Positions 13,421 to 20,688 of a DNA stretch of 24,736 nt are shown in pieces. The stretch is from NCBI GenBank assembly GCA_016203765.1, contig JACQMB010000030.1, forward strand, positions 1 to 24,736, given 5' to 3'. Source of the DNA: Deltaproteobacteria bacterium (GTDB lineage: Bacteria > UBA10199 > SPLOWO2-01-44-7). Under the pieces are notes generated by a model. It saw nothing but the letters and a program-made list of their open reading frames with translations, had not been told where the DNA came from and searched no databases. Position numbers and translations under genes: made by a program. Positions within the stretch are counted from its first letter, which is position 1; each line of letters opens with the position of its first letter.

Positions 13421-14767
13421 ATGGATGCGATTATCGTTGGCGCCGGCATTGCCGGGCTGACCGCCGCCTATCATCTCAAACAAAAAGGGCTGAAGGTTTG
13501 CCTTCTGGAAAAATCGAACCGGTGGGGAGGGTGTCTCCACAGCGTTCGCTTTAACGGCTGCCTGCTGGAAAAAGGGCCGAACAGTTTTTTGGGTAGTCAG
13601 GAAACCGTCCAGGGGCATATTGCCGCGCTGGGTTTGGAAGGGGAAGTTATTGAGGCCAACGCCGCCGCCAAAAAACGGTTTATTCTTGCCAATGGGAAGC
13701 TGATTCCCTTTCCAAAGGGGCCGGTCGAATTTTTAAAAACGCCTCTGCTGACCCTCGGCGGAAAGGGGCGCTTGCTCCTTGAACCCTTGATTCGGAAAAA
13801 AACCGTTGAAGAGGAGAGTGTCGCGCAATTTGTCGCCCGCCGCCTGGGGCGCCAGGCCCTTCGGCTGGTCGAACCGATGATCAACGGCATCTACGCCGGC
13901 GACGCCGAAAATTTAAGCCTTCAAGCCATTGCCCCCGGCATCGCGCAGTGGGAAAAGGAATACGGATCGCTTTTTAAAGCGCTGCGGAAGGCGAGGCTCC
14001 TTTCCAAAGGGCAAACCCTTTATTCTTTCAAAAGGGGGATGCAAACCCTGGCCGATGCCTTGCATGAAAGAGTAAAGGGGGATTGCCATCTCAACTGTTT
14101 GCCCCTTCAAATCACAAAGCCAAAGGGGGGATGGAAGGTCAATGACCTGGAGGCCCCCTTGTTGATTTTGGCCGTGCCGGCTGAAGAGGCCGCGGCGCTC
14201 TTAAAAAACATAGACCACGCCTTGTCCGGCCTGCTCGACTTGATTCCCTATGCCCCCCTCGCGGTGATTCATTTGATCGTCGAGCGGTCGCAGATCGACC
14301 ACCCCCTCGACGGCTTCGGTTTTTTGTCGGGTGCCGGCGAAAACAATTTTTTAACGGGTTGTCTTTGGTCCTCCTCCATTTTTGAGGGGCGTTGCGAGGC
14401 CTCCAAGGTTTTGCTGACCTGTTTTGCGGGCGGGGCAAAAGACGGGGGGGTGATCCATTTATCGGAAGAGGAAATTTCGGCCAGGACCTTGGCGTCTCTT
14501 CAAAATGTTTTTAAAGCCCGCCTGCAACCCGAATCGGTATCGGTCACCAAACTTTCCAGGGCCCTGCCGCAGTATACCCTCGGTCATGCGGAGCGGCTTC
14601 GATCGATTCAAAGGCAAGTGGAGGCCCTTCCGGGCCTTTGCCTCGTTGGGAATTATTTAGACGGGATTTCGGTGAATGACACCATGGCCGGCGCCCTCCG
14701 ACGGATAAATGATGCAGGTCATATTGAGAAGTGTTTTGGTTTGTGCCAACTGGGAGCTGAAAGATGA
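13421..14767 (+). CDS. hemY: Protoporphyrinogen/coproporphyrinogen oxidase, FAD-dependent (HemY type)
   Basis: A 448-residue flavoprotein catalysing a late oxidation in haem synthesis. It begins with the dinucleotide-binding fold (IIVGAGIAGLTAAYHL, then LLEKSNRWGG), followed by the family motifs LEKGPNSFL, VEPMINGIYAGD and a C-terminal FAD-binding stretch LCLVGNYLDGISVNDTMAG. Length matches the HemY (PPOX) family, sometimes labelled hemG. Whether the substrate is protoporphyrinogen or coproporphyrinogen cannot be told from these motifs, although the former is usual in Gram-negative bacteria. It is placed between ccmH and cytochrome genes, so haem supply and haem use are encoded together. The stop overlaps the start of the tetrahaem gene (ATGA). 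Confidence 0.92.
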   Translation: MDAIIVGAGIAGLTAAYHLKQKGLKVCLLEKSNRWGGCLHSVRFNGCLLEKGPNSFLGSQETVQGHIAALGLEGEVIEANAAAKKRFILANGKLIPFPKGPVEFLKTPLLTLGGKGRLLLEPLIRKKTVEEESVAQFVARRLGRQALRLVEPMINGIYAGDAENLSLQAIAPGIAQWEKEYGSLFKALRKARLLSKGQTLYSFKRGMQTLADALHERVKGDCHLNCLPLQITKPKGGWKVNDLEAPLLILAVPAEEAAALLKNIDHALSGLLDLIPYAPLAVIHLIVERSQIDHPLDGFGFLSGAGENNFLTGCLWSSSIFEGRCEASKVLLTCFAGGAKDGGVIHLSEEEISARTLASLQNVFKARLQPESVSVTKLSRALPQYTLGHAERLRSIQRQVEALPGLCLVGNYLDGISVNDTMAGALRRINDAGHIEKCFGLCQLGAER

Positions 14768-15246
14768 ATAAGGGCCATTACCGGCATCTCCTTCGGGCTT
14801 TAATTCTGGTGGCCGGGGCCTGTTTGGTCTTTTTTCTCCTTCGGGCCTTTTTAATTCCGCGGAGTTTCGGCAAATACGGTTTTTTTCGCGGCGACAATTT
14901 AAAGGAGCAGGCCGACATTCCCGTGGTGCACGGAAATCCCCAGGCCTGCGCCGAATGTCACGACGAACAGGTTAAAATGATTGCCTCGGGACCGCACGCC
15001 GGTGTCCCCTGCCAGGACTGCCATGCCCCTTTGACCCAGCATATCACGGAAGAGGGAATCGTGCCGATGCCCATCACAAGATCCTATGCCTTGTGCGCCC
15101 GATGCCATCAAAAACTGGATGCGAGACCCAAAACTTTTCCGCAGATCGATTTTCAGGATCACGTCGCCGCCAAAGGCAAAAATTGGGAGAGTGAAGATAT
15201 ATGTTTAAACTGCCATCGTTCCCACAATCCGCTGAAGAAGAAGTAG
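14764..15246 (+). CDS. Membrane-anchored tetrahaem cytochrome c
   Basis: A 160-residue protein with an uncleaved-looking N-terminal helix (about residues 9-30) followed by a periplasmic domain with four haem sites: CAECH, CQDCH, CARCH and CLNCH. Extra His residues (VVHGNP, GPHAGV, QHI, DHVA) may serve as distal ligands. It resembles the small tetrahaem subunits that accompany ferredoxin-NrfD quinol modules, though I cannot name a specific family. Translation is coupled to hemY (ATGA overlap). The 3' end overlaps the next gene by 46 bases: the first Cys codon of the fourth haem motif shares two bases with the ATG of the iron-sulphur subunit. Its likely job is passing electrons between the Fe-S subunit and periplasmic cytochromes. 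Confidence 0.9.
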   Translation: MNKGHYRHLLRALILVAGACLVFFLLRAFLIPRSFGKYGFFRGDNLKEQADIPVVHGNPQACAECHDEQVKMIASGPHAGVPCQDCHAPLTQHITEEGIVPMPITRSYALCARCHQKLDARPKTFPQIDFQDHVAAKGKNWESEDICLNCHRSHNPLKKK

Positions 15247-16016
15247 TAGGCGTTTCCCGGCGCGATTTTTTGACCGGGGCCTTGAAGACCCTGCCGGGGG
15301 CCGCGCTCTTTGTCGGACTCCTCCGCTTCTCGCCGGCAAAGGCGGCGGGCCAGGCGTTGGGAGCCTTGCCCGGGACCGACTACGATCCCGCCGAACACCT
15401 CTATGCCTATGTGATCGACATCAACAAGTGCATCGGTTGCGGCAGGTGCGTGAAGGCCTGCGCCCTGGAAAACAAGGTCCCCGATCATTTTTACCGAACC
15501 TGGGTCGAACGGTACGTGGTTTCCGAACAGGGAGAGACGATCATCGAATCGCCCGACGGGGGGAAAAACGGTTTCAAACCGATGACGCCCGGATTCCATG
15601 TGGCCAAGGCCTATTTTGTCCCGAAGATGTGCAACCACTGCGCCAACACCCCCTGCATCCAGGTCTGTCCGGTGGGGGCTTCTTACGCAACGCCGGAGGG
15701 GGTGGTCCTGGTCGACAACAAACGATGTATCGGTTGCGGCTACTGCGTGCAGGCCTGTCCCTTCGGCAGTCGGTTTATCAATCCGATTACCAAGACCGCG
15801 GAGAAATGCACCTGGTGCTACCACCGCATCGCCAAGGGCTTGAAGCCTGCCTGCGTGGAGGCCTGTCCGGTGGGGGCAAGGATGTTCGGCGATTTGAAAA
15901 ACGAACGCGATCCGGTGCGCAAGATCGTCGCGCAGGAACATCTCGACGTGCTTCAGCCGGAGAAATTGACCAAGCCGAGGTGTTATTACCTCGGCTTCGA
16001 CAAGGAGATTCGCTGA
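15201..16016 (+). CDS. TAT-exported 4x[4Fe-4S] ferredoxin subunit (NrfC/PsrB/ActB-like)
   Basis: A 271-residue iron-sulphur protein with a twin-arginine signal (SRRDFLTGAL, Arg20-Arg21). Four cysteine groups would bind four [4Fe-4S] clusters: CIGCGRCVKAC, CNHCANTPCIQVC, CIGCGYCVQAC and CTWC followed by CVEAC. This is the usual electron-transfer subunit of the complex iron-sulphur molybdoenzyme superfamily, but no molybdopterin catalytic subunit is encoded nearby, so it probably links the NrfD-like quinol subunit to cytochromes. ATG 15201 lies inside the preceding tetrahaem gene; it is the only Met upstream of the TAT motif. The stop and the NrfD start share one base (TGATG). Confidence 0.92.
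   Translation: MFKLPSFPQSAEEEVVGVSRRDFLTGALKTLPGAALFVGLLRFSPAKAAGQALGALPGTDYDPAEHLYAYVIDINKCIGCGRCVKACALENKVPDHFYRTWVERYVVSEQGETIIESPDGGKNGFKPMTPGFHVAKAYFVPKMCNHCANTPCIQVCPVGASYATPEGVVLVDNKRCIGCGYCVQACPFGSRFINPITKTAEKCTWCYHRIAKGLKPACVEACPVGARMFGDLKNERDPVRKIVAQEHLDVLQPEKLTKPRCYYLGFDKEIR
15972..15997. repeat. Strong hairpin just before the nrfD-like start
   Basis: Perfect 10-base arms AAGCCGAGGT and ACCTCGGCTT around a 6-base loop, inside the last codons of the Fe-S gene. It ends 4 bases before the AAGGAG ribosome-binding site (16002-16007) and 18 bases before the NrfD-like ATG. It is not followed by a T-run, so it is unlikely to be a terminator. Confidence 0.6.
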
Positions 16017-17188
16017 TGCTCCCCTATCTGCAATATACCTTTCCCAACGACATCCATATCCATTGGAGCATCATGATCGTTTTATATCCCTATATCACGG
16101 GATTGGTGGCCGGCGCCTTTATCGTTTCCGCCTTTTATCACGTATTCCAAAAGAAGGAGTATCAACCGATCGGGCGGTTTTCTTTGTTGACCTCGCTCGC
16201 CTTTTTGTTGTGCGCGACCATCCCCCTGCTCAATCATCTGGGGCATCCGGAGCGGGCCTTCAATATCATGATCACCCCCAATTTTTCCTCGGCCATGGCC
16301 GGTTTTGGGATTTTATACACCCTCTACCTGGTGATATTGCTTCTGGAGATATGGCTGGTTTTTCGGCCAGACATTATTTTTTATGCGAAAAATTATCGGG
16401 GAATCCGCGCCCTGCCGTACCGCGTTTTAACCCTCGGCGTTTATGACTTGAGTGAGGAGGCCCTCCGCGCCGACCGGAAAGCGATCACGATTTTGGCCAC
16501 CCTGGGTCTGCCGGCCGCCTGCCTGCTTCACGGCTATGTCGGTTTTCTCTTCGGGGCGATCAAGGCCAATCCCTGGTGGTCGACCCCCCTGATGCCAATC
16601 ATCTTTCTCTTTTCGGCCGTGGTCTCCGGGATCGCCCTGCTCATCATCCTTTATCAATGGCTGGCCGCTTTTCGAAATGAGGAGGTCAACCAGGATTGTC
16701 TTCGGGGGATGGCCCGCTGGCTTTGGTATTTTCAGATTCAGACCGTCACCCTGGAACTTCTGGAAATCGTCACCTTGAGCTACGAGCGAAACGAGGAGTG
16801 GGAGATCATCGCCCCCCTCTTGACGCATCAACTGACCTTTTCCTTCATTTCCGTCCAGATGGTCCTGGGCTCGCTGATTCCCTTTATTCTTCTGATGATC
16901 ACCGTGTTGATGGACCGGTATCTCCACACCAAGGTGAGAAACGCCCTGACCTTTTTCGCCTCCCTGCTGTTGTTGATTCAGGTCTTTGCCATGCGGTGGA
17001 ACGTGGTGATCGGGGGGCAGATGATGTCAAAGAGCCTGCGGGGACTGCGCGATTTTCACCCGGAGTTTTTGGCCAAGGAGGGGGTCTTGCCGGCCATCCT
17101 GATTTTCGCCTTGCCGTTCCTGCTGTTGTATCTCTTGGTCAAGTTCTTTCCCCCTTTTGAAAAGAAGGCGGGACAACTGTCTGCTTGA
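16016..17188 (+). CDS. nrfD: NrfD/PsrC-like quinol-oxidoreductase membrane subunit
   Basis: A 390-residue integral membrane protein with about ten hydrophobic helices, of the NrfD/PsrC/HybB family, which exchanges electrons with menaquinol without haem. Family-like features are the charged LGHPERAFN segment after helix 2, LEIWLVFRPD, and the late MRWNVVIGGQ motif near the quinone site. I place the start at the ATG overlapping the ferredoxin stop (TGATG) with AAGGAG eight bases upstream; the open frame extends much further upstream, but only as a shadow of the ferredoxin gene. Gene order tetrahaem-ferredoxin-NrfD matches the modular quinol:cytochrome oxidoreductases of metal reducers. The symbol marks the family only; no NrfA nitrite reductase is present. 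Confidence 0.88.
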   Translation: MLPYLQYTFPNDIHIHWSIMIVLYPYITGLVAGAFIVSAFYHVFQKKEYQPIGRFSLLTSLAFLLCATIPLLNHLGHPERAFNIMITPNFSSAMAGFGILYTLYLVILLLEIWLVFRPDIIFYAKNYRGIRALPYRVLTLGVYDLSEEALRADRKAITILATLGLPAACLLHGYVGFLFGAIKANPWWSTPLMPIIFLFSAVVSGIALLIILYQWLAAFRNEEVNQDCLRGMARWLWYFQIQTVTLELLEIVTLSYERNEEWEIIAPLLTHQLTFSFISVQMVLGSLIPFILLMITVLMDRYLHTKVRNALTFFASLLLLIQVFAMRWNVVIGGQMMSKSLRGLRDFHPEFLAKEGVLPAILIFALPFLLLYLLVKFFPPFEKKAGQLSA

Positions 17189-17222
17189 GGGGAAGATTTT
17201 AAAATGATAAAAGGCTGTGAGA

Positions 17223-17894
17223 ATGAAATGGGGCATAAAGTGGTTGGGCCCTCCGCGGCGCTGGATACCTGGGTTTCTCCTGGCCCTAATTCTTTTCGGC
17301 GTCCTGGGTCTGCTGGGGGCGGGATATTACTACGTCGAGCACAATCCGAATTTTTGCGTCACCTGCCACACGATGGAAGAGCCGTTCCAGCGCTGGAAAC
17401 AAGGGAGTCATGCGATGGTTAATTGTCATGATTGTCACAAACAGAGCAAGATAGAAAGTCTCCACCAAGTTTGGATGTACCTCACTCAGAGACCGGACCA
17501 GGTGGTCCATCATCCCCATTTGGATCATGCCATTTGCGCCCAATGCCATATGACCCAGAAACAGCATTGGCACGACATACGGGAGACCGCCGGACACAAA
17601 GTCCATTTTGAAAGAGGGGGGATTGAATGCCTTGATTGTCACGGCTTGGGAATTCACGACATCGCGCGGCCGGAGGGGGTTTGTGTCAACTGCCATACCG
17701 ATAAGGCTGACATGCACAATCGGATGGCCTTCATGCAGTGTACCCAATGCCACCGCTTTTTGGCCAAGGGGGAACTTAAACCGACCGCGGAAGTTTGCAA
17801 AAGTTGTCACGACAAGATTAAACGAACGGGGGAACATCCGCCGGTTTCGGCCGAAACCGATTGTTTGATTTGTCACCGGCCGCATCAAATGTAA
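17223..17894 (+). CDS. NapC/NirT-like octahaem membrane cytochrome c
   Basis: A 223-residue protein: N-terminal membrane helix (about 18-39), then NPNFCVTCHTMEEPFQ, the typical start of the NapC/NirT haem domain, in which Met near the first haem can be the ligand. There are eight haem sites: CVTCH, CHDCH, CAQCH, CLDCH, CVNCH, CTQCH, CKSCH and CLICH. NapC/CymA proteins usually have four or five haems; the second half here looks like an added tetrahaem domain. Such proteins oxidise menaquinol and feed periplasmic cytochromes, and ImcH of Geobacter is a functional analogue. I use ATG 17223 with AAGG upstream; a GTG two codons earlier sits too close to it. Confidence 0.9.
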   Translation: MKWGIKWLGPPRRWIPGFLLALILFGVLGLLGAGYYYVEHNPNFCVTCHTMEEPFQRWKQGSHAMVNCHDCHKQSKIESLHQVWMYLTQRPDQVVHHPHLDHAICAQCHMTQKQHWHDIRETAGHKVHFERGGIECLDCHGLGIHDIARPEGVCVNCHTDKADMHNRMAFMQCTQCHRFLAKGELKPTAEVCKSCHDKIKRTGEHPPVSAETDCLICHRPHQM

Positions 17895-17904
17895 GGGGGG
17901 AGAT

Positions 17905-18609
17905 ATGGTAAAAAAGAACTTCTGGCTTATTTTGCTTTTTTTGTTTTTTGCCCCTGCCTTGTGCGGCGCCGCGGAGAATACCTGTTTGCGTTGTCATGAG
18001 CAGTTGAAGGGTCCGGCCCACAAGGCGGCGGGCCACAATTTCGCGGACTGGAAAAAATCGGCGCACGCGGAAAAAGGGATTCTCTGCCAGGCTTGCCACG
18101 GCGGCAATCCCGGCACGATGGATCCGGTCAAGGCGCATCAAGGGGTTTTGCCTTCGCAAAACAAAAATTCATCGGTCCATTTTCAAAAAATTCCGGAGAC
18201 TTGCGGGCGATGCCATGTCGAGGAATTCACGGAATTTCGGAAGAGCGTTCACCACAAGATGCTACAACGGTCGGGGAAGGGGCCCAATTGCCTCACCTGC
18301 CACGGCGCGATGGCGACCTTTGTCCTGACGGCCTCCGATTTGGAACGGACCTGCTCGCTTTGCCACGGCAAGCCGACCCAGGCGGCCAAGGCGTTAAGCG
18401 CCATCCTCTCCTTGAAAAATTTTTTGAATGTGTATCAAAAGAACCTCCCCAAGGATGAAAAAGAAAGGGCGGCGATGTTTCAAAAGCGCTATCAAAAAAT
18501 CCAACAGGAATGGCATTCGTTTGACGTCGTCTTCGTCATCGCCGAATCGGAAAAGCTGATGAAAGAGATCAAGGCGGCCATGGACAGGAAGCCGAGGAAG
18601 GGACCCTAA
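17905..18609 (+). CDS. Periplasmic pentahaem cytochrome c with helical C-terminal domain
   Basis: A 234-residue precursor with a signal peptide (residues 1-22, ending CGAA-EN) and five haem sites: CLRCH, CQACH, CGRCH, CLTCH and CSLCH. The first four are arranged much like cytochrome c554/NrfB-type domains (HKAAGHNFADW, KSVHHKML), but I cannot fix a named family. The last 70 residues carry no haem and are predicted helical and charged (LPKDEKERAAMFQKRYQKIQ onwards), perhaps a docking domain. A GGGGGGAG Shine-Dalgarno precedes the ATG by a few bases, 10 bases after the octahaem gene. It probably shuttles electrons between the membrane modules of this operon. Confidence 0.87.
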   Translation: MVKKNFWLILLFLFFAPALCGAAENTCLRCHEQLKGPAHKAAGHNFADWKKSAHAEKGILCQACHGGNPGTMDPVKAHQGVLPSQNKNSSVHFQKIPETCGRCHVEEFTEFRKSVHHKMLQRSGKGPNCLTCHGAMATFVLTASDLERTCSLCHGKPTQAAKALSAILSLKNFLNVYQKNLPKDEKERAAMFQKRYQKIQQEWHSFDVVFVIAESEKLMKEIKAAMDRKPRKGP

Positions 18610-18611
18610 AC

Positions 18612-19082
18612 ATGGATCGTCGCGATTTTTTGCATCTCTCCACATCCGGTTTGGGCCTGCTGATCGGCGCTTCCCTCTTTGCGCCGGCCGCCGCCTATTT
18701 TCTCTCCCCAGCCTGGAAGAAAAAACCGGAAGACTGGATTTTTCTGGGGGATATTCACAAAATTCCCGTGGACCGGCCGACCAAGGTGGAGTTTGTGCAA
18801 AGGCACAAGGACGGCTGGACCACCATTGAGGAAAAGAAATCGGCCTGGGTCATCTCCAAAGACGGCAAGGCCTTTACGGTTTTTGATCCCCGTTGCACCC
18901 ACCTCGGCTGTCCCTACCGCTGGGATGAGGGGAGGGGGGAATTTTTGTGTCCCTGTCACAACGCGGTCTTCAGCAAGGAGGGGGAGGTCCTCTCCGGACC
19001 GCCGCCGAGGCCGCTCGATCGCTATGCGGTCAAGGTGGAGGCCGGAAAACTTTGGGTCCTGCCGGCCTTAAAGAAGGATTAA
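18612..19082 (+). CDS. Rieske [2Fe-2S] protein of a bc-type complex
   Basis: A 156-residue membrane-anchored iron-sulphur protein. The N-terminus has a twin-arginine-like motif (MDRRDFLHLS) and one hydrophobic anchor (about 13-31). The Rieske ligands are in CTHLGC (Cys95, His97) and CPCHNAVF (Cys113, His116), with Cys100 and Cys115 placed for the usual disulphide. GPPPRPLDRYAV is the conserved Pro loop and closing strand. It takes the first electron from menaquinol at the Qo site of the cytochrome b encoded directly downstream and passes it to cytochrome c. The gene starts 2 bases after the pentahaem stop and ends 1 base before the cytochrome b gene. Confidence 0.95.
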   Translation: MDRRDFLHLSTSGLGLLIGASLFAPAAAYFLSPAWKKKPEDWIFLGDIHKIPVDRPTKVEFVQRHKDGWTTIEEKKSAWVISKDGKAFTVFDPRCTHLGCPYRWDEGRGEFLCPCHNAVFSKEGEVLSGPPPRPLDRYAVKVEAGKLWVLPALKKD

Positions 19083-19083
19083 G

Positions 19084-20688
19084 ATGCTCTCACTTTGGAA
19101 ATGGTTTCAGGAGCGCCTCGGATGGACAAGCATCCAGCAGACGCTTTTGGAGAGAAAAATTCCGAAGCCGGGCCGCTGGGCCTGGGCCTACACATTGGGT
19201 AGCGCCACCCTAGTCGTTTTTTTGATCCAGGTCTTAACCGGCATGCTTTTGGGGATGAACTATTCCCCCTCGCCCGATCACGCCTACGATTCAATCCGCT
19301 ACATCATGACCCAGGTTCCTCTGGGCGGATTCCTCCGTGGTCTGCACAAATGGGGAGCCACGGCCATGATTGTCCTGATGCTTCTTCATCTTATGCGTGT
19401 TTATGTGATGGCCTCCTACAAGCGCCCGCGGGAATTGACCTGGATCGTCGGCATTTTTTTACTGTTAGCCTCCTTCGGTCTGGGATTCACCGGTTATCTC
19501 CTCCCCTGGGATCAAAAGGCCTATTGGGCCACCGCGGTGGGGACCAACATCGCGGCGCAGGCCCCTTTTTTGGGAGAATGGATCGCCAAGGTCCTTAAAG
19601 GGGGCGAGGAGATGGGGGCGTTGACGTTAAGCCGTTTTTACGCCTTTCATGTCCTTATCCTGCCGACCTTTTTGGCCCTCCTGATCGGCGGGCATCTTTT
19701 TTTGGTCATCTATCACGGCATTTCGGCGCCGCCCTCCCCCAAGGGTCAACCGGAGGGAGACTACAAAAAACTGAAGGAGGAGGGAAAATCTTTTTATCCC
19801 CACAGCGTCTTCAAAGATATGGTGATGGCGGTTTTGGTCATCGGCGTCCTCTTTTTTCTTTCCATCCATTTTGGGGCCGACCTGGAAGACCCGGCCGACC
19901 CCACCGACAGCACTTATAACCCGCGGCCGGAGTGGTATTTTTTGTTTTTGTTTCAGGCGCTAAAACTCTTTCCGGGCTCCCTGGAGGCGGTGGCCGCGGT
20001 GGTTTTGCCTACTGTTTTGATTCTCGTTCTGATTTTGCTCCCCTTCCTCGACCGGGGGGAAAAAAGGCACCCTTTGGCCAGACCTTTTTGGATGGCTGGG
20101 GGCATGCTGGCGTTCGGTTTTATCGCCTATTTGTCGTATCAGGGATGGAAATCGCCCCTGGTCAATCCGACGATCGAAAAAAATCCTTTTGTCCTGGAGG
20201 GCCAAAGAATTTACAGCCAGCTTCATTGCGCCCATTGTCACAGCATCCGGGGGGAGGGGGGAGGGGTGGGGCCCGATCTTGCCATCGCCGTTTCCAAACG
20301 CTCCGATGAATGGCTGGCGAATCATTTTCGCAAACCCCGGGAGGTTTCCCCCGGTTCCCTCATGCCGGAACTCCATCTTTTGGAGGATGAAATTCAATCC
20401 CTCATTGCGTACTTGAGGGAGAAGAGCGGAGGTGGTATCCCTCTTCAAGCGATGAAAGTTTTTGAGGAAAACTGCCGGAGTTGTCATCGTTTGCATGGCA
20501 AAGGAGAGGAGGTCGGGCCCGATTTAAGCCAAGTCGGCAATTACCGAAAGGCCGAATGGATCCTACGATACCTTCGCGATCCACGATCGGTCAATCCGGA
20601 GGCGGCCATGCCCGGTTTTGAAACGCTGTTGACGAAAGAAGACCTGGAAGGGCTGGCCCATTTTCTTGCCAATCAAAGGGGACAATAA
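19084..20688 (+). CDS. Cytochrome b (b6 + subunit IV) fused to two cytochrome c domains
   Basis: A 534-residue menaquinol:cytochrome c oxidoreductase core. Residues 1-210 match cytochrome b6, with haem-b ligand pairs His88/His102 and His189/His204 (13- and 14-residue gaps, the b6-type spacing). Residues about 240-350 match subunit IV with the Qo motif PEWY (282-285). The tail carries two class I cytochrome c domains with CAHCH (382-386) and CRSCH (464-468) and likely Met ligands in SLMPEL and AAMPGF. The fused dihaem tail replaces a separate cytochrome c1. The ATG follows the Rieske stop by one base, with AAGGA upstream. Together with the Rieske protein it forms a compact bc complex. Confidence 0.94.
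   Translation: MLSLWKWFQERLGWTSIQQTLLERKIPKPGRWAWAYTLGSATLVVFLIQVLTGMLLGMNYSPSPDHAYDSIRYIMTQVPLGGFLRGLHKWGATAMIVLMLLHLMRVYVMASYKRPRELTWIVGIFLLLASFGLGFTGYLLPWDQKAYWATAVGTNIAAQAPFLGEWIAKVLKGGEEMGALTLSRFYAFHVLILPTFLALLIGGHLFLVIYHGISAPPSPKGQPEGDYKKLKEEGKSFYPHSVFKDMVMAVLVIGVLFFLSIHFGADLEDPADPTDSTYNPRPEWYFLFLFQALKLFPGSLEAVAAVVLPTVLILVLILLPFLDRGEKRHPLARPFWMAGGMLAFGFIAYLSYQGWKSPLVNPTIEKNPFVLEGQRIYSQLHCAHCHSIRGEGGGVGPDLAIAVSKRSDEWLANHFRKPREVSPGSLMPELHLLEDEIQSLIAYLREKSGGGIPLQAMKVFEENCRSCHRLHGKGEEVGPDLSQVGNYRKAEWILRYLRDPRSVNPEAAMPGFETLLTKEDLEGLAHFLANQRGQ

Noticed and set aside
15428..16015. Upstream extension of the NrfD-like frame giving a 586-residue protein
   Set aside because: This part lies over the ferredoxin gene in another frame and translates to Arg/Gly-rich nonsense; the true start has AAGGAG and the TGATG overlap.
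15201..17188. A molybdoenzyme of the polysulphide or tetrathionate reductase type
   Set aside because: The ferredoxin and NrfD-like subunits occur without any molybdopterin-binding catalytic subunit in the window.
14764..18609. A formate-dependent nitrite reduction (nrf) operon
   Set aside because: NrfC/NrfD-like and cytochrome subunits are present but there is no NrfA with a CxxCK catalytic haem site, so nitrite reduction is unsupported.
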